The notes below the pieces were generated by a model. The model ran no database searches. It saw only the letters and a program-made list of their open reading frames with translations, and had not been told where the DNA came from. Positions 9,532 through 18,071 of a DNA stretch of 64,000 bases are shown here, piece after piece. The position numbers and the translations under genes are program-made. Numbering within the stretch: the first letter of the stretch is position 1; the number at the start of each line of letters is the position of its first letter. The stretch spans positions 232,681 to 296,680 of the forward strand of contig JADJFX010000009.1 of NCBI GenBank assembly GCA_016708345.1. The letters are read 5' to 3'. This DNA comes from Candidatus Rhodoferax bjergmarkensis (GTDB lineage Bacteria; Pseudomonadota; Gammaproteobacteria; Burkholderiales; Burkholderiaceae_C).

Positions 9532-10350
9532 ATGACCCTACTGCCCACTCCTGCCCTTGTCGAATTTCGCAACCTGACGTTCAGCTACGGGGAGCATGTT
9601 GTTCTGAACAACGTATCCCTGAGCGTGCCACGCGGCAAGGTCACGGCGTTAATCGGCCCGACCAGCGCTGGCAAAACCACCACCCTGCGTTTGATCGGCG
9701 GGGAGCACCGGGCGCAGTCGGGTCAAATGCTGTTCGATGGGCAAGATGTGGCAAAGATGAACCAAACACAGCTCTACGCAGCCCGGCGCCGCATGGGGGT
9801 GATGTTTCAGTTTGGTGCCCTGTTTGCCGATTTGACCGTGTTTGACAACGTGGCCTTTCCGCTGCGCGAACACACACAACTGGCCGAACCGCTGATCCGC
9901 GACATTGTTTTGATGAAACTCAACGCCGTGGGCTTGCGCGGTGCCCGCGACCTGATGCCCAGCGAGGTGTCGGGCGGCATGGCCCGTCGCATTGCCCTGG
10001 CACGGGCCATTGCATTGGACCCGGAACTGGTGATGTATGACGAACCGTTTTCAGGGCTGGACCCTATTTCCCTGCGCACCGCCGCCAACCTGATTCACGA
10101 ACTCAATGACTCCATGGGGCTGACCAGCATCTTTGTGTCACACGAGCTCAAACAAACCCTGGGCATTGCCGACCACGTGATCGTTCTCTCGGAAGGAAAA
10201 GTCGCCATAGCCGGAACGCCTGACGAGGTGCGCCACAGCACTGACCCGCTGGTGTACCAGTATGTGAACTCGCGGCCTGACGGGCCTATGCAGTTTCACT
10301 TTCCCGCCGTCACAGTGGCAGACGACTTCGGGCTTGCCGGCCAGCCCTGA
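9532..10350 (+). CDS. mlaF: ABC transporter ATP-binding protein, MlaF-like
   Basis: This ATPase of 272 residues has Walker A GPTSAGKTT, a Q-loop in MFQFGALF, the ABC signature SGGMARRIALA, Walker B LVMYDEPFSGLDP and a switch His in FVSHEL. The pattern VMFQFGALFADLTVFDNVAFPL is typical of MlaF, the ATPase of the MlaFEDB phospholipid transporter. The ATG at 9532 was chosen because the domain begins directly after it; the in-frame extension upstream is not conserved-looking. No mlaE, mlaD or mlaB lies next to it, since the following gene is on the other strand, so its permease partner must be encoded elsewhere. Confidence 0.85.
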   Translation: MTLLPTPALVEFRNLTFSYGEHVVLNNVSLSVPRGKVTALIGPTSAGKTTTLRLIGGEHRAQSGQMLFDGQDVAKMNQTQLYAARRRMGVMFQFGALFADLTVFDNVAFPLREHTQLAEPLIRDIVLMKLNAVGLRGARDLMPSEVSGGMARRIALARAIALDPELVMYDEPFSGLDPISLRTAANLIHELNDSMGLTSIFVSHELKQTLGIADHVIVLSEGKVAIAGTPDEVRHSTDPLVYQYVNSRPDGPMQFHFPAVTVADDFGLAGQP

Positions 10351-10390
10351 CGTTCACGTTGTCAAGCGCAGCGTTTTGACATGCCTTGCG

Positions 10391-11569
10391 TCACGATGCA
10401 TCGGGTTTCACCGCCCGGTACAGCGCCCGCACAATGTCCGACTGGGTGACCACGCCCACCAGCCGGTTTTCTTCATCAATCACGGGAATGTGTTTGTGCC
10501 CTTTTTTTGAGAACAGCGGAACCAGCTCAATGGCATGCCGGTGCGCGCTGGCAACCTGTACCTTGCGGGTCATGATCTGCCCGACCACTTCGGGCTTGTC
10601 TGAATGGGATGCTCCGTTGCGCTGCAAAAAGGAACGCAGGCGCAGGCCGATTCCACTGTGGTCGTCCAGATCGACCTGACGCAAGAAATCCGACGCTGTC
10701 ACGATGCCGACGATGCGCCGGGACCGATCAATGACAGGCAGCGCCTTGATTCTGTGCTCACGCATCAAATGCCAGGCATCACCCAAGGCGGTGCCATATT
10801 GAACCGCCACCGGCTCCGGGCTCATGATGTCAACACAGCGCAGCTCGCCCAGATTGCGCTGGTAGGCGGCCAGCTCGGCATAGTGCAGCAGCTCTTCCAG
10901 ATCGTCACGGCTGACATCGAGCACCTGGTTGTAGTGCGCCAGAGCGGCATCCAGATCCTGTGCGCTGAACCGGTTGGTGTCGGCTGGCGGACTGACCGGG
11001 CTGCGCTGGGCGTGCGGGTACATTCGGCCAGAGAGGTTGTTGTAAACAATACCTGCCAAAACCAAAAGTACAGAGTTCGCCAGCACCGGGAACAGCGCAA
11101 ACCGGTAGCTGGTGACATGCAATAAAACCGCCAGCAAAGCACTGGCACCGCCCGGAGGGTGCAAACAGCGCAAGGCAAACATCAGCGCAATGGCCAGAGC
11201 CACACCGAGCGCAGCCGCCCACACCGGGTCTGCCACCAAACTGGCACAGGTGATGCCCGCCAAGGCAGAAACCGTGTTGCCGCCCACTATCGCCCACGGC
11301 TGCGCCATGGGGCTGGCCGGTGCGGCAAACAGCAAGACCGCGCTGGCCCCCATCGGGGCCACCAGCCATGTTGCGGAGAGCGCGGGGTCACTCAGCCAGC
11401 GCGAAATCAGTGCCGTCAGGCCAATGCCAAATGCAGCACCCACCAATGCGCGCCAGCGCTCTTTTTGATTGACCTGCAGAGGTGCAGGCAAAAACCGAAG
11501 CGCAAAAGACCGCATTCGCCCGGCCATCTCGGCACGGTGCTCGCCAGAAAGAAGATCAGCCAAACTCAC
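10391..11569 (-). CDS. HPP-family membrane protein with C-terminal CBS domain pair
   Basis: The protein has 392 residues. An N-terminal ~190-residue HPP module has four hydrophobic segments and the name-giving motif LHPPGGASALLA. The C-terminal ~150 residues hold two CBS repeats, CVDIMSPEPVAVQYGT to VGIVTASDFLRQ and VGQIMTRKVQV to LVGVVTQSDIVRAL. HPP proteins are implicated in nitrite or anion transport in some organisms, and CBS pairs commonly sense adenine nucleotides. The start is a GTG. Transport substrate and ligand are unknown. Confidence 0.87.
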   Translation of the reverse strand: MSLADLLSGEHRAEMAGRMRSFALRFLPAPLQVNQKERWRALVGAAFGIGLTALISRWLSDPALSATWLVAPMGASAVLLFAAPASPMAQPWAIVGGNTVSALAGITCASLVADPVWAAALGVALAIALMFALRCLHPPGGASALLAVLLHVTSYRFALFPVLANSVLLVLAGIVYNNLSGRMYPHAQRSPVSPPADTNRFSAQDLDAALAHYNQVLDVSRDDLEELLHYAELAAYQRNLGELRCVDIMSPEPVAVQYGTALGDAWHLMREHRIKALPVIDRSRRIVGIVTASDFLRQVDLDDHSGIGLRLRSFLQRNGASHSDKPEVVGQIMTRKVQVASAHRHAIELVPLFSKKGHKHIPVIDEENRLVGVVTQSDIVRALYRAVKPDAS

Positions 11570-11610
11570 TTTTTAATCTTTCTGGCTCTGAAGGCATCCC
11601 CTGATGACCT

Positions 11611-12270
11611 TCAGTCTTTTCCGTACAGGGGTGAACGTGGGCCGGGCAAGATGCCGTTGACCTTGTTGGCAAACAAAAGGCGTGCCGTGGTGATGCCCGC
11701 CACCTCGTGGCTTTTATCGGTCACGGTGGCAATCACCTGTTTGACAATCGCCGTGATCAACATACCGGCTACCCCGCCTTGCTGGCTCTTGCCTTCTTCA
11801 CTCGAAGCCGTGGCCGCGCCTGTCCACAGCACCTTGCCGGTTTTCAAGTCCACCAGGCGAGCGCCTGCCGTGACGATGGAGGCACTGCTGATCACCCGGT
11901 ACACCGTACCGTATTCGCTGATGGTGATGTACAGCGCCGCATCGGCCCCAAAAATCTCGCGCAACTTGGCCGCTGGCGTGGCGTGCATATCAGCAGGTTG
12001 CGCCATGCCGTTTTCTTTGAAGGTTTCAGCCACCAGGGTGACAGGCATCACGTAGTAGCCGGACTCGGCCAGCGGCAGCGTGGCGTAGGACAACACACTG
12101 TAAGAGGCTTGTACTTCAGGGGTGTTGTTCAGCGGCGGCAGCACCACAATGGAACGGGGCTTGCTTTCCTTGAACGCGGTGTAATCGTAGGGCTGGCGTG
12201 TGGCGCAACCGGTCATGAGCAGCAAGCCAGCGACGATGGCCAGTGCTTTGAGGGTTCTTGTGCAGCTCAT
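11611..12270 (-). CDS. DUF799 / GNA1162-family outer-membrane-type lipoprotein
   Basis: The 219-residue protein starts with a signal peptide ending in the lipobox LMTGC, so the mature protein begins at a lipidated Cys near residue 22. The rest, with SIVVLPPLNNTPEV and ADAALYITISEYGT, matches the DUF799 family typified by Neisseria GNA1162, whose fold resembles TolB. It is the last gene of a three-lipoprotein operon; its ATG overlaps the stop of the upstream gene (ATGA). The function is unknown; a role in an envelope assembly is inferred from the CsgG-like partner. Confidence 0.85.
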   Translation of the reverse strand: MSCTRTLKALAIVAGLLLMTGCATRQPYDYTAFKESKPRSIVVLPPLNNTPEVQASYSVLSYATLPLAESGYYVMPVTLVAETFKENGMAQPADMHATPAAKLREIFGADAALYITISEYGTVYRVISSASIVTAGARLVDLKTGKVLWTGAATASSEEGKSQQGGVAGMLITAIVKQVIATVTDKSHEVAGITTARLLFANKVNGILPGPRSPLYGKD

Positions 12271-12644
12271 AAAGCTTTCCCTGCATTGGGTTTTTTGAAG
12301 TTGCGCAGCAGAAAGTTCATGTAGGTTTCAGATTCCGGGAACTGCTTTTTTTCGATTTCGATGTGCTGGACAAACTGATCCAATTTACCTTGCTGCCCAT
12401 ACAGCAAGCCCAAATGCGCGTGGTAACCCGGCGGTGGTTTGGCGCCGCTGGCCTGAATTTTTTGCAGATCGTCTTCCATCATCCGCATCTGCACATCCGG
12501 GCTGAGTTTGTCGGTGCGAAAGTAGGCGTCAACATGGCCTTGGTAATCTTGCCATTGGTAGAGCGAAGGTGCGCGAGCGGCGCAGCCACCCAATACCGCG
12601 CACGCCATCACCAGCGCCAGCGCGCTTGTTCGGCTGTTCATCAT
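12267..12644 (-). CDS. DUF4810-family lipoprotein
   Basis: This lipoprotein of about 125 residues starts at MMNSRTSALA and has the lipobox VLGGC. The mature part contains SLYQWQDYQGHVDAYFR and a C-terminal stretch with LGLLYGQQGKLDQF that looks like one TPR-like helical hairpin. This is the DUF4810 pattern. An in-frame upstream extension was rejected because it lacks a signal sequence and runs into the preceding gene. It sits between the CsgG-like and DUF799 genes with 4-base-scale overlaps, so the three are probably translated together. Confidence 0.83.
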   Translation of the reverse strand: MMNSRTSALALVMACAVLGGCAARAPSLYQWQDYQGHVDAYFRTDKLSPDVQMRMMEDDLQKIQASGAKPPPGYHAHLGLLYGQQGKLDQFVQHIEIEKKQFPESETYMNFLLRNFKKPNAGKAL

Positions 12645-12691
12645 GTGTTTCCTTGAAAAGTGCAGGGTCAAGCCAAGTACGGGGTCAAAGC

Positions 12692-13366
12692 TCAAGGCGC
12701 AGGACGCCAGGCACCGGAATCGATACCGGCCACCAGTGCGTTGACCGCCTCCCGAATGGCCAAGTCCAGCACCTTGCCATTGAGCGTCGCGTCATAACTT
12801 GCGGTACCGCCAAAACCAATCACTTCACGCTCCGACAGGCTGTATTCACCGGCACCTTGCGCGGAGTAAACCACTTCGGAGGTCAGCGAGTTCACGATGT
12901 TCAAGCTGACTTTGGCATAGGCAATTTGCGTTTTGCCACGACCCAAAATGCCAAACAACTGCTTGTCACCCACGTCCTTGCGACCAAACTCGGTCACATC
13001 ACCCGTCACGACAAACTCGGCACCCTTGAGGTTTTGGGCTTTTTTCTGCAGCGCAGCTTCCTCCTTGATGGCACCCATATTGGTGCGGTCGAGCACACTG
13101 AAGCGGCGGCTTTGTTGCAAGTGGGTGACCAAAATGGTTTGCGCCTGACCACCCAAACGGTCCACATTGTCAGAAAAAACGCCCCGCATGAACGAGGAAT
13201 GGTTGTCAAACCGACCCACTGAAATGGCCGAGCGTGGGCCGTTATAGCCTTGGGCAGCGGACTCCACTTTTTGAATCGGAAGGGTTCTGGATTCTTCCTG
13301 GTGCGCGCAACCAACAAAGGCCAGTGAAGCCGCGGTCAAAGCAGCGAAATAAATACATTTTTTCAT
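12692..13366 (-). CDS. CsgG/HfaB-family lipoprotein
   Basis: The protein has about 224 residues from ATG 13366 (MKKCIYFAAL), with a lipobox ending FVGC. The mature domain has RSAISVGRFDNHSSF, AQTILVTHLQQSRRFSVLDRT and GAEFVVTGDVTEFGRK, the CsgG fold pattern of an outer-membrane oligomeric pore or anchor. No curli subunit genes (csgA, csgB) lie nearby. Together with the DUF4810 and DUF799 lipoproteins it forms a conserved triad known from Neisseria and other Proteobacteria, whose role is unresolved. It is the first gene of the operon. Confidence 0.85.
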   Translation of the reverse strand: MKKCIYFAALTAASLAFVGCAHQEESRTLPIQKVESAAQGYNGPRSAISVGRFDNHSSFMRGVFSDNVDRLGGQAQTILVTHLQQSRRFSVLDRTNMGAIKEEAALQKKAQNLKGAEFVVTGDVTEFGRKDVGDKQLFGILGRGKTQIAYAKVSLNIVNSLTSEVVYSAQGAGEYSLSEREVIGFGGTASYDATLNGKVLDLAIREAVNALVAGIDSGAWRPAP

Positions 13367-13702
13367 GGGTGGTGGAGTCCGTATAAACACATTGACCTGC
13401 CGGGGAACATGGGGCTCCGCAAGCGTCAAAGGCGCGGTAGTGTAACAAAGCCCTTTTTTGGCAAATCAAAATTAAGGCCAGCAATGCTGTTGAAATGCCA
13501 AGTTCAACGCACGCATTGGCAGTAAAACGACAGGAAATGGGCTGGTTTGGGTGCGGTGAAAAGGCTAGAGTGCCGTTCAGGCTCAGAAAGTGCTATAAAT
13601 TAAGGAGCTGCTTGCGCACTGTTTACAAGCGCAAACCACGAAAAAGCCTTGAAAGTGGTAGATCCATTTTTCTGACTTGAAATGAACGTTCAGCCCCGCG
13701 CC
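13367..13702. other. Intergenic stretch with a dispersed repeat
   Basis: This 336-base gap separates the CsgG-like gene, which is read away from it, from the 3' end of dcd. It should contain the promoter of the lipoprotein operon. One copy of the dispersed GCAGCTAT repeat is present; no open frame looks like a gene. Confidence 0.6.
13591..13635 (-). repeat. Dispersed repeat, copy a
   Basis: Reads TGCTATAAATTAAGGAGCTG then CTTGCGCACT and AAGCGCAAA. It is a diverged member, in reverse orientation, of the family with the core GCGCGAGCAGCTAT. Confidence 0.5.
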
Positions 13703-14275
13703 TTACGCCCTCGGCAAGGTCACCCCGACTTGGCCTTGGTACTTGCCACCACGGTCTTTGTAACTGGTTTCGCAGACATCGTCCTTGTCGCTCTCAAAAA
13801 ACAACACCTGGGCACAGCCTTCGCCCGCATAGATTTTGGCGGGCAATGGGGTGGTGTTGGAAAACTCCAGTGTGACGTAGCCTTCCCACTCAGGCTCAAA
13901 CGGAGTCACGTTGACGATGATGCCGCAGCGCGCGTAGGTGCTTTTGCCTAGGCAGATGGTCAGCACATTGCGTGGAATACGGAAATACTCCATGGTGCGC
14001 GCCAGCGCAAAACTGTTGGGCGGGATGATGCAAACGTCGTCGTTGAAGTCCACAAAACTCTTTTCGTCGAAGTTTTTCGGGTCTACCACCGTGCTGTGGA
14101 TGTTGGTGAACACCTTGAACTCCGGGGCGCAGCGGATGTCATAACCGTAGCTGCTGGTGCCGTAGCTGATGATTTTGTTGCCTTCGCGCTCGCGGATCTG
14201 GCGGGGTTCAAACGGTTCGATCATGCCGGTGGTCTCGGCCATGTGGCGAATCCATTTGTCGCTTTTAATGCTCAT
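13703..14275 (-). CDS. dcd: dCTP deaminase
   Basis: This 190-residue enzyme converts dCTP to dUTP in pyrimidine deoxynucleotide synthesis. It begins [14 protein letters not shown] and contains [29 protein letters not shown] and the active-site segment [21 protein letters not shown] with the catalytic Glu in [22 protein letters not shown]. Length and motifs match the family throughout. It stands alone, with the CsgG operon on one side and an orphan gene pair on the other. Confidence 0.95.
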   Translation of the reverse strand: MSIKSDKWIRHMAETTGMIEPFEPRQIREREGNKIISYGTSSYGYDIRCAPEFKVFTNIHSTVVDPKNFDEKSFVDFNDDVCIIPPNSFALARTMEYFRIPRNVLTICLGKSTYARCGIIVNVTPFEPEWEGYVTLEFSNTTPLPAKIYAGEGCAQVLFFESDKDDVCETSYKDRGGKYQGQVGVTLPRA

Positions 14276-14653
14276 GGGATGGGGCTCCTGGGTTGGCGAG
14301 ATTGTAAAGGGCGCTTTTCAAGCCGCTGCACAGTCGGTTTGTGGTCGGAGCGAGGCATTTAAATTGATCAATTTGCTCCTGTATTAATAGCTGCTCGCGC
14401 ATGATTGATGGGCGGTAGAGGCCAAAATGACCTAAAAAATCAGGCACCTCGCAGCCCGATGGCACAGTAGAGTGGATTGCACTTTTCTGGCACCCTCCAA
14501 GAGGTAAATTGTGCTGCCTCGATTCATCCCTTTCAGACGCTTGACCCCTTAACAGAGGGTGGCCGAATGAGGAACCCAGCATTCACAGCCGATGGCCTTG
14601 AACACACTTTGAGCACGCTCTGGCAGCAATGGTGCCAAACCGAAGGGCGGTGC
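14276..14653. other. Intergenic stretch upstream of dcd
   Basis: These 378 bases hold one copy of the dispersed repeat and presumably the dcd promoter. The short open frames overlapping it have no coding character. Confidence 0.5.
14375..14430 (-). repeat. Dispersed repeat, copy b
   Basis: Contains ATTAATAGCTGCTCGCGCAT followed by GGCGGTAGAGGCCAAAATGA. It is a reverse-orientation copy of the family. Confidence 0.65.
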
Positions 14654-14953
14654 TTACTCTGTGACCAGTCGACTCTGGTCGTCGTCGTTATGTGCAACCA
14701 CGATATTGATTGCGCAAGCCACTTCAGTTTCACTTTCACGGGTATACCTAAATACGCGTGAGCATACTTTTCCAGCGAAAGAAGACCTCAGAAGGGCTTT
14801 ATCTGCAGAGTTATCGATCTGCACATAATCGCCAACCATCGGCAGCTCAACCACGCCACTTTTGTCGGTGGCCTCAATTCCAACGACTTCGCCATTGTTT
14901 AGGGGGCGTATCGCATTCTTGGGTAGAAACTGATAATCAATATAGTATTTCAT
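14654..14953 (-). CDS. Orphan small protein, tandem copy 1
   Basis: The 99-residue protein begins MKYYIDYQFLPKNAIRPLNN and has no signal peptide or membrane segment. It is acidic towards the end (HNDDDQ). It is a clear paralogue of the neighbouring 98-residue gene, sharing the first 12 residues exactly and then GEVVGIEA, VGDYVQ, DNSA and RSSF-GKV. The predicted content is mostly beta strand, perhaps a small beta-barrel or immunity-type fold. I recognise no family. The AT-richer local sequence suggests acquisition. Confidence 0.7.
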   Translation of the reverse strand: MKYYIDYQFLPKNAIRPLNNGEVVGIEATDKSGVVELPMVGDYVQIDNSADKALLRSSFAGKVCSRVFRYTRESETEVACAINIVVAHNDDDQSRLVTE

Positions 14954-15117
14954 TTAATCCTCTTGAATTCTCTTGCCAATTTTTAAAAAAATTGCCACGG
15001 CACCAATAGCATCCAGAAAATAATATTTTCTTTAAACTGACGTATTTGTATTTGTATTTGTATTAATAGTATTGGTATTTGAATGACTTGATATGAATGT
15101 GCCCAGCTAACAAGTTT

Positions 15118-15414
15118 CTACTCCTTGATCAACCTGCCCCAATCGTCATCATCTTTTTCGACCACCATGTTAACTGCGCAATGCACTTCAGTCCTGCTTA
15201 CTCTTATATACCTGTATAAGCGTGAGCGGACTTTTCCCGAAAATGAAGATCGCTGACCTGTGCCTGCAGAATTATCAACCTGAACATAATCACCCACGTT
15301 TGGCAAAACAACCATTCCGCTTGCATCTGATGCCTCAATTCCAACAACTTCACCATTGTCAATAGGACGTGCCGCGTCCTTGGGTAAGAATTGATAGTCA
15401 ATATAGTATTTCAT
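15118..15414 (-). CDS. Orphan small protein, tandem copy 2
   Basis: The 98-residue protein is the paralogue of the 99-residue gene 164 bases away in the same orientation; roughly two thirds of positions are identical by eye. It begins MKYYIDYQFLPKDAARPIDN and ends with KDDDDWGRLIKE. Both genes keep intact frames and the same length, so both seem to be under selection. The preceding sequence has a weak purine-rich site (GACACAT region). The function is unknown. Confidence 0.7.
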   Translation of the reverse strand: MKYYIDYQFLPKDAARPIDNGEVVGIEASDASGMVVLPNVGDYVQVDNSAGTGQRSSFSGKVRSRLYRYIRVSRTEVHCAVNMVVEKDDDDWGRLIKE

Positions 15415-15958
15415 TATGTGTCCTTCGCGTTTTTACAAGCTTTATAAGCATCATATTACATTCACTTTTGCGCCTTGCGCCAAAGCACACGTTCACCATC
15501 CATGGATATGAGGCCCGATCCAACACCTTGCTTGGTGTGAGCCTAAGTTTGACCAATTTGTCATGCGCGACAACAGAACCGCAGCGCACCCTCTGCGTTG
15601 TTGCTTTCTGGGATGGTTTGATGTGTTTATCAGGCATTCATTGACCACTTCATGCCCGATGCCAAGCTGACGCGTCACTCCAAACCTCGAAAGTCAAAAC
15701 ATGGCTGCGCACAAAGCCCACTCGGCGGACATCATCGTTTTTTGTCTGGTTGACACTACAAAATCGAATGCCTGGGTGATTGATGCGTTGCAATGCTGCA
15801 ACGAAAGATCGAATTTCACCCGTAATTAGAGTCTTTACCTTTACCCGCACCGGGTGCCTCTGTTTCAATAGACCCAACTTCCTTAGAAATAGGAGGTTGG
15901 CCCTGGGAGCCGAGTCCTTCGAACCGGTGCCCTATGTTTAACCTTGGAGTAATTTGAA
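15415..15958. other. Long leader/intergenic region upstream of the porin gene
   Basis: This 544-base gap separates the orphan gene pair from the porin gene. It must contain divergent promoters and the porin mRNA leader. Short frames on both strands lack coding character. I see no copy of the dispersed repeat and no recognisable riboswitch. Confidence 0.5.
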
Positions 15959-16999
15959 ATGAAAAAAACCCTCGTAGCTTTGGCCGCTCTGGCTGTTGTT
16001 GGTGCCGCTTCTGCACAATCTACAGTGTCTATCACTGGCAAGGTGGGCGCTGCTTACCAAAGCGTTGATTCTGCTACTGGCGTTGCATCGCGCGGTATGA
16101 ATTTGACCAATGCGGACTTCAAACTGGCCGCCATGGAAGACCTCGGTGGTGGCTTGCGCGCCATGGCCAGCGTCTCCTATGAGACACCGGTCACCGGAGC
16201 CGTCGGCGCTGGTACCTTCAGTCAAGGCGTTGTTCGTCGCGACACTTCCTTGGCCTTGATGGGTCAGTTTGGCCTCTTGTCTTTCAACAACACCCGCAGC
16301 AGCAACTGGCTGACCAAAGCTTTCGTAGCCCCAGCTGAGCTGCAACATGGCATTTATGACCTTGGTGCCATGGGTATTGTTAACCGCTCACCGGTTGATG
16401 TGCTGACATTCCAGACCAAGTCAATGAGTGGCGTTCAAGGTTTGGTGCAGTGGACTGACACTGGCACCGATGGCACTGCAACTCCTTCCGTGAATGTTTT
16501 GACATTGGGCGGAACTTACGCACAAGGTCCTTTGGCAGCTGGTTTGCAGTACAAAATGCATTACTTCACCGACGCGTACAAGAACACCACACAAGCTTTT
16601 GGTGGTATTGGCCGCAAGAACCGTCTGGAAGCCTTCGCCACTTATGACCTCGGCATGGCCAAGGTTGGTGTAGGCTTTGACGGCGGCAACGTTGGCACGG
16701 TTGATAACGCTTTGGCACCAGCTGCGCTGGGCGGCGGTAGCCAAGCTATGGTTGACTTCAACAAGTCTTCTGCCTATTCCTTGGGCGTGTCGGCACCTGT
16801 TGGCGCGATGACTGTGGGCGCTAACTGGGCCAAGCGCGAAAATTCCAACATGTTTGAGACGGTTGTTAAGTATGACTTGAGCAAGCGTACCTACGTGAAC
16901 ACTTCGTGGGGTCGTCAGTCTCAGGACGCTTTGAATGGCGCTGCTGGTGCCATCACCACAGGTCACCAGTACCGCGTGGGTCTGTACCACACGTTCTAA
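15959..16999 (+). CDS. General porin of the betaproteobacterial OmpC-like type
   Basis: The 346-residue protein has a classic signal peptide (MKKTLVALAALAVVGAASAQS) and a beta-barrel pattern of alternating hydrophobic residues. It ends YRVGLYHTF, with the C-terminal Phe required for Bam recognition. Segments such as SVSITGKVGAAYQSVDS and NTRSSNWLTKAF are typical of the Gram-negative trimeric porin family of Burkholderiales. A ribosome site (GGAG) lies 8 bases upstream of the ATG. It should form a diffusion channel in the outer membrane and is probably strongly expressed, with a strong terminator right after it. Confidence 0.93.
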   Translation: MKKTLVALAALAVVGAASAQSTVSITGKVGAAYQSVDSATGVASRGMNLTNADFKLAAMEDLGGGLRAMASVSYETPVTGAVGAGTFSQGVVRRDTSLALMGQFGLLSFNNTRSSNWLTKAFVAPAELQHGIYDLGAMGIVNRSPVDVLTFQTKSMSGVQGLVQWTDTGTDGTATPSVNVLTLGGTYAQGPLAAGLQYKMHYFTDAYKNTTQAFGGIGRKNRLEAFATYDLGMAKVGVGFDGGNVGTVDNALAPAALGGGSQAMVDFNKSSAYSLGVSAPVGAMTVGANWAKRENSNMFETVVKYDLSKRTYVNTSWGRQSQDALNGAAGAITTGHQYRVGLYHTF

Positions 17000-17036
17000 T
17001 CTGACGCTGACGCAAGTCAGTTAAAGATTGAATGAC

Positions 17037-17072
17037 AAAAACCCCGCTACGGCAACGTAGTGGGGTTTTTTT
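17037..17072 (+). terminator. Rho-independent terminator of the porin gene
   Basis: The stem AACCCCGCTAC / GTAGTGGGGTT, with one G-T wobble and a GGCAAC loop, is followed by seven T residues, starting about 38 bases after the porin stop codon. Confidence 0.9.
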
Positions 17073-17285
17073 GTGGTTGTCGGATTTGGATTTGGTTGTA
17101 GCGCTTGATTCATCCTGGCGACAATGGGCGGGTGCTTGGTTACGACAATGCTCACGATGGCCATCATCGCCACTATTTTGGTGTCGTAGAACCCTGCGGG
17201 TAACTGGTGGGCAAGGTTTGCTCGCCTGCGCAACTCTCGGCTCGGTGCTCAAACCGGAGCTTTGACATCATGTGTGTGCCAAAAC

Positions 17286-17627
17286 TCAATGCAGATTGTC
17301 CGGGTCAGCGTCGTCGGCCAACCACGCTGGAATGTCCCTTTGCCCATGCAATACACGCCAGACATCGATGTGATCTTCACGTTCAATGAAAAACACGAGA
17401 TGGGGGTAGCGGGTCAGTGGCCAAGAACGCAGGCCGGGAATGTTTAATGCGTGGGCGTAGCGTGGCGAGCCAGTGGCCAGGTAGCGCGCAATATGGTCGT
17501 AGGCTTTCTCAAGGGCATCGATGAAGCCCAATGCAGCATATTCTGCGCCCTCTCCCAAATAGTGATCTATCGCCTCGTCCACGTCCCGGTTGGCCTCGGT
17601 GCGTGGGGTGACGGACTTGGGATTCAT
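17286..17627 (-). CDS. parE: ParE/RelE-family toxin
   Basis: The 113-residue protein has the RelE/ParE toxin pattern: DVDEAIDHYLGEG, ALGFIDALEKAYDHIARYLATGS, GLRSWPLTRYPHLVFF and a C-terminal VWRVLHGQRDIPAWL. The ATG overlaps the antitoxin stop codon (ATGA). ParE toxins poison DNA gyrase and RelE relatives cleave mRNA; the C-terminal HGQRDIP motif favours the ParE subgroup. Confidence 0.9.
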   Translation of the reverse strand: MNPKSVTPRTEANRDVDEAIDHYLGEGAEYAALGFIDALEKAYDHIARYLATGSPRYAHALNIPGLRSWPLTRYPHLVFFIEREDHIDVWRVLHGQRDIPAWLADDADPDNLH

Positions 17628-17863
17628 CCGCGAGCGTGTTTTTGTACGCGCTCACGCAGTGCCGAAAAGTAACTCACATCGACCGGAGCCGCCGCAGTGG
17701 ACGCCGCCCCTTGCAGCAACAGGCTTCGTAAGTGCTTGGCATCCGCATCTTTGCGGATCAGCTCACGCACATACTCGCTGCTGGTGCCGTACCCGTGCTG
17801 AATCACCTGTTCATCCACAAAGGATTTGAGTGATTCAGGTAAAGAAATATTCATTGTGCTCAT
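17624..17863 (-). CDS. parD: ParD-family antitoxin
   Basis: The 79-residue protein starts MSTMNISLPESLKSFVDEQV, a ribbon-helix-helix DNA-binding N-terminus, followed by YGTSSEYVRELIRKD and a C-terminal toxin-binding helix. ParD binds and neutralises ParE and normally represses the shared promoter, which here must lie in the ~200 bases upstream. The pair is translationally coupled. Confidence 0.9.
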   Translation of the reverse strand: MSTMNISLPESLKSFVDEQVIQHGYGTSSEYVRELIRKDADAKHLRSLLLQGAASTAAAPVDVSYFSALRERVQKHARG

Positions 17864-17969
17864 GCGGCTATTTTAATGACGACTTGGCAAAATTTGGCAA
17901 AACCTCGATTTACCCGGAAGCTGCTGGCGTTAATGGAATACATCGGAAACTGGTTTCCATGAATCTATT

Positions 17970-18030
17970 TACTATAAAATTCATAGCTGCTCGCGCACGT
18001 TCCATATGCGCAAACGGCCTATTTGACATC
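17970..18030 (-). repeat. Dispersed repeat, copy c
   Basis: Contains TTCATAGCTGCTCGCGCACG and GCGCAAACGGCCTATTTGAC. It is a reverse-orientation copy lying between parD and the large oxidoreductase fusion. Confidence 0.75.
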
Positions 18031-18071
18031 TGAATTCCGTCGCAAAACCTCGTAGCAACGAAGCGACCGTC

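Noticed and set aside
12569..13222. Plus-strand open frame opposite the CsgG-like gene
   Set aside because: It is His/Gln/Arg-rich antisense of a clear lipoprotein gene.
15398..15637. Short open frame in the porin leader region
   Set aside because: It overlaps the orphan gene's leader and has no ribosome site, start context or coding-like composition.
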